Of a DNA stretch of 64,000 bases, positions 62,871-64,000 are shown one piece after another. The stretch is taken from NCBI RefSeq assembly GCF_002025665.1, contig NZ_CP018786.1, positions 1 to 64,000 on the forward strand, in the 5' to 3' direction. The translations under genes were made by a program, and so were the position numbers. Within the stretch, counting starts at the first letter, position 1. The number at the start of each line of letters is the position of its first letter. The notes under the pieces were generated by a model. It searched no databases. It saw only the letters and a program-made list of their open reading frames with translations, and was not told the origin of the DNA. This DNA is from Chryseobacterium indologenes (GTDB taxonomy: Bacteria; Bacteroidota; Bacteroidia; Flavobacteriales; Weeksellaceae).

Positions 62871-64000
62871 ATGACAAATTCTAGAGCAAGAGAAACCACA
62901 GAGGCTATTGAAAGACTATACATCTCTATGAGACACTTATTTTATAGAGGATTTTTCAAGCCGGGCGGAGTTTCAGGAGAGAGTATCAGAAGTTTGTTAA
63001 AGACCATCAATCCGGAAATTTACGGAACCATGAATATTCCAAGTAAATTAGAACTTGACGGTTTGATGTATGTATTAGACAGGCTTCCGGAAGGAATTGA
63101 AGAATGCGCTTTTATTCATCTTACATCTGATGAAGGGTTTGATAAAGGAAGTTTCGAACCTATTGTTCCCAAGAAAAGAAGAAGAAACTGTTATAGAATA
63201 GACGAACACCAGATGAATATTGAGGTTCTTTTGGGCCGTTCCGAAATTTATGACATTCTTACCCACCTTACTTTCCTTTTTATAGAAGCTGACAAAATCC
63301 GTAATCTGGCATTCATCCAGGACGAAAACTGGAAGCCGACACGTGCCTTCAAAATTATTGAAGAAGTAGTAAAGGGTGAAAAGAAATACAGCAGAAAAGA
63401 AAAAGAAGTAGCACTTATTCATCTTTCTTCTTTAATAGGAAGATCTTTTGATGAGACTTTAAGAGCTTATAATACTTTTGGTGATGATCACAATCCTGAT
63501 CGTCTGTTCAAAATCATTTACAACTTAGCAAAAGTAAGTCTTGATGATGCAAAAGGAAGCAGAGAGAGAGAAATTCATTTCAGTTCTATATTAAAAGAAA
63601 GAGTGGGTCACCACTATTTTGGAGAAAAATGGGCAAACAAAGTGAAAGAAGTTTTATTTGAAAACAATCTTCACATGCGTCCGTTACATATTATTTCAGC
63701 CAATATGCACTCTGTGAAAAATATGCTGTATGCCAATAATGCACTTAAAAAGAAGCAGCATCATGAGGTGGATTATAAACTGTACGAAGAGATTTCAAAC
63801 AAGAAAGAACTTCGTGATAAAGTTTTAAAATATGCTTTGGAGGAAGGAATGATCCATATTGCAGACAAGAGTGGAAGTAATATTGATGTTCAAATCATAG
63901 ACCTTAGCAAAACAGACCTGAAGAATACACCATTTGCAGACTGCAAGTTCGGAGGAGATGATGTAGTAATGGTTTTTGACTATGCTTTCGGAGAACAGGC
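62871..64000 (+). CDS. Conserved Bacteroidota protein (DUF6909-like), 3' end outside the window
   Basis: An open frame from ATG 62871 to the window end, at least 376 residues: MTNSRARETTEAIERLYISM, RHLFYRGFFKPGGVSGESIR, HLTSDEGFDKGSFEPIVPKK, FIEADKIRNLAFIQDENWKP, HHYFGEKWANKVKEVLFENN, and VVMVFDYAFGEQA at the cut. It has no signal peptide. The N-terminal two thirds are helical. From memory, related proteins of about 550 residues (DUF6909) end in a nucleoside-phosphorylase-like domain, and FDYAFGEQ marks its start. That match is not tested. No function is assigned. Confidence 0.7.
   Translation, partial: MTNSRARETTEAIERLYISMRHLFYRGFFKPGGVSGESIRSLLKTINPEIYGTMNIPSKLELDGLMYVLDRLPEGIEECAFIHLTSDEGFDKGSFEPIVPKKRRRNCYRIDEHQMNIEVLLGRSEIYDILTHLTFLFIEADKIRNLAFIQDENWKPTRAFKIIEEVVKGEKKYSRKEKEVALIHLSSLIGRSFDETLRAYNTFGDDHNPDRLFKIIYNLAKVSLDDAKGSREREIHFSSILKERVGHHYFGEKWANKVKEVLFENNLHMRPLHIISANMHSVKNMLYANNALKKKQHHEVDYKLYEEISNKKELRDKVLKYALEEGMIHIADKSGSNIDVQIIDLSKTDLKNTPFADCKFGGDDVVMVFDYAFGEQ

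Noticed and set aside
1..64000. CRISPR arrays, tRNA or rRNA genes, IS elements, prophage, riboswitches
   Set aside because: I looked for regular direct repeats, cloverleaf-like segments, transposases, integrases and known riboswitch layouts and found none I could support.

Overview
This window looks like chromosomal DNA from a low-GC member of the Bacteroidota, most likely Chryseobacterium or a close Weeksellaceae relative. The evidence is type IX secretion (T9SS) C-terminal sorting domains, a gliding lipoprotein GldH, GLPGLI and DUF3078 families, a complete alternative complex III, a SelO ending in a Cys-Ser-Ser tail, A-rich leaders in place of Shine-Dalgarno sites, and many copies of the flavobacterial -7 promoter element TAnnTTTG. 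I saw no rRNA, tRNA, CRISPR array, insertion sequence, prophage or integrase. This is mostly core-genome DNA.

Layout. 1-6.1 kb: seven consecutive genes (a T9SS cargo protein, a Kir-type potassium channel, a YkgJ-like Cys-cluster protein, a Thr/Gln/Lys-rich exported protein, a DUF1801 protein, glutamate dehydrogenase and DprA), each broken by one or more single-base indels, often in homopolymers. From 6.1 kb onward every gene is open, so the first part is probably poor-quality sequence rather than a pseudogene island. 6.1-9.3 kb: a rhomboid protease and a tandem pair of DUF3078 proteins. 9.3-13.6 kb: SUF iron-sulfur assembly genes (A-family scaffold, sufB, sufC, sufD). 13.8-16.6 kb: two GLPGLI proteins and a YpfJ-type zinc metallopeptidase. 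16.6-23.2 kb: an LtaS-like phosphoglycerol transferase, a TPR membrane protein with ribH, apt, a lipoprotein and an exported protein. 23.4-31.8 kb: the act operon (actA-F), which carries electrons from quinol to cytochrome c. 31.9-40.7 kb: a SPOR protein, a polytopic membrane protein, a T9SS protein, selO, then ricT-gldH-PBP1A. 41.1-47.3 kb: a FadL-type porin, an SGNH hydrolase lipoprotein, prs, rplY, sufS and a 41-residue double-glycine-leader peptide. 47.5-52.4 kb: a T9SS protein and the heme genes hemA-hemC-hemD-hemE. 52.8-58.5 kb: the rod-shape operon mreB-mreC-mreD-PBP2-rodA. 58.5-64 kb: a pentapeptide-repeat protein, an NlpC/P60 lipoprotein, type III glutamine synthetase and an unfinished conserved gene.

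How the genes work together. The SUF genes and sufS supply Fe-S clusters, and the heme operon supplies the cofactor for the heme-rich complex III. Glutamate dehydrogenase and GlnN are the two ammonium-assimilating enzymes. The mre/PBP2/RodA operon, PBP1A and the NlpC/P60 enzyme act on the cell wall. The most unusual items are the small double-glycine peptide at 47215-47340, the Gly/Met/His-rich insertion in the first GLPGLI protein, the Cys-rich head and basic Asn/Gln tail of RicT, four classes of palindromic intergenic repeat, and a possible small transcript at 60.03-60.22 kb.
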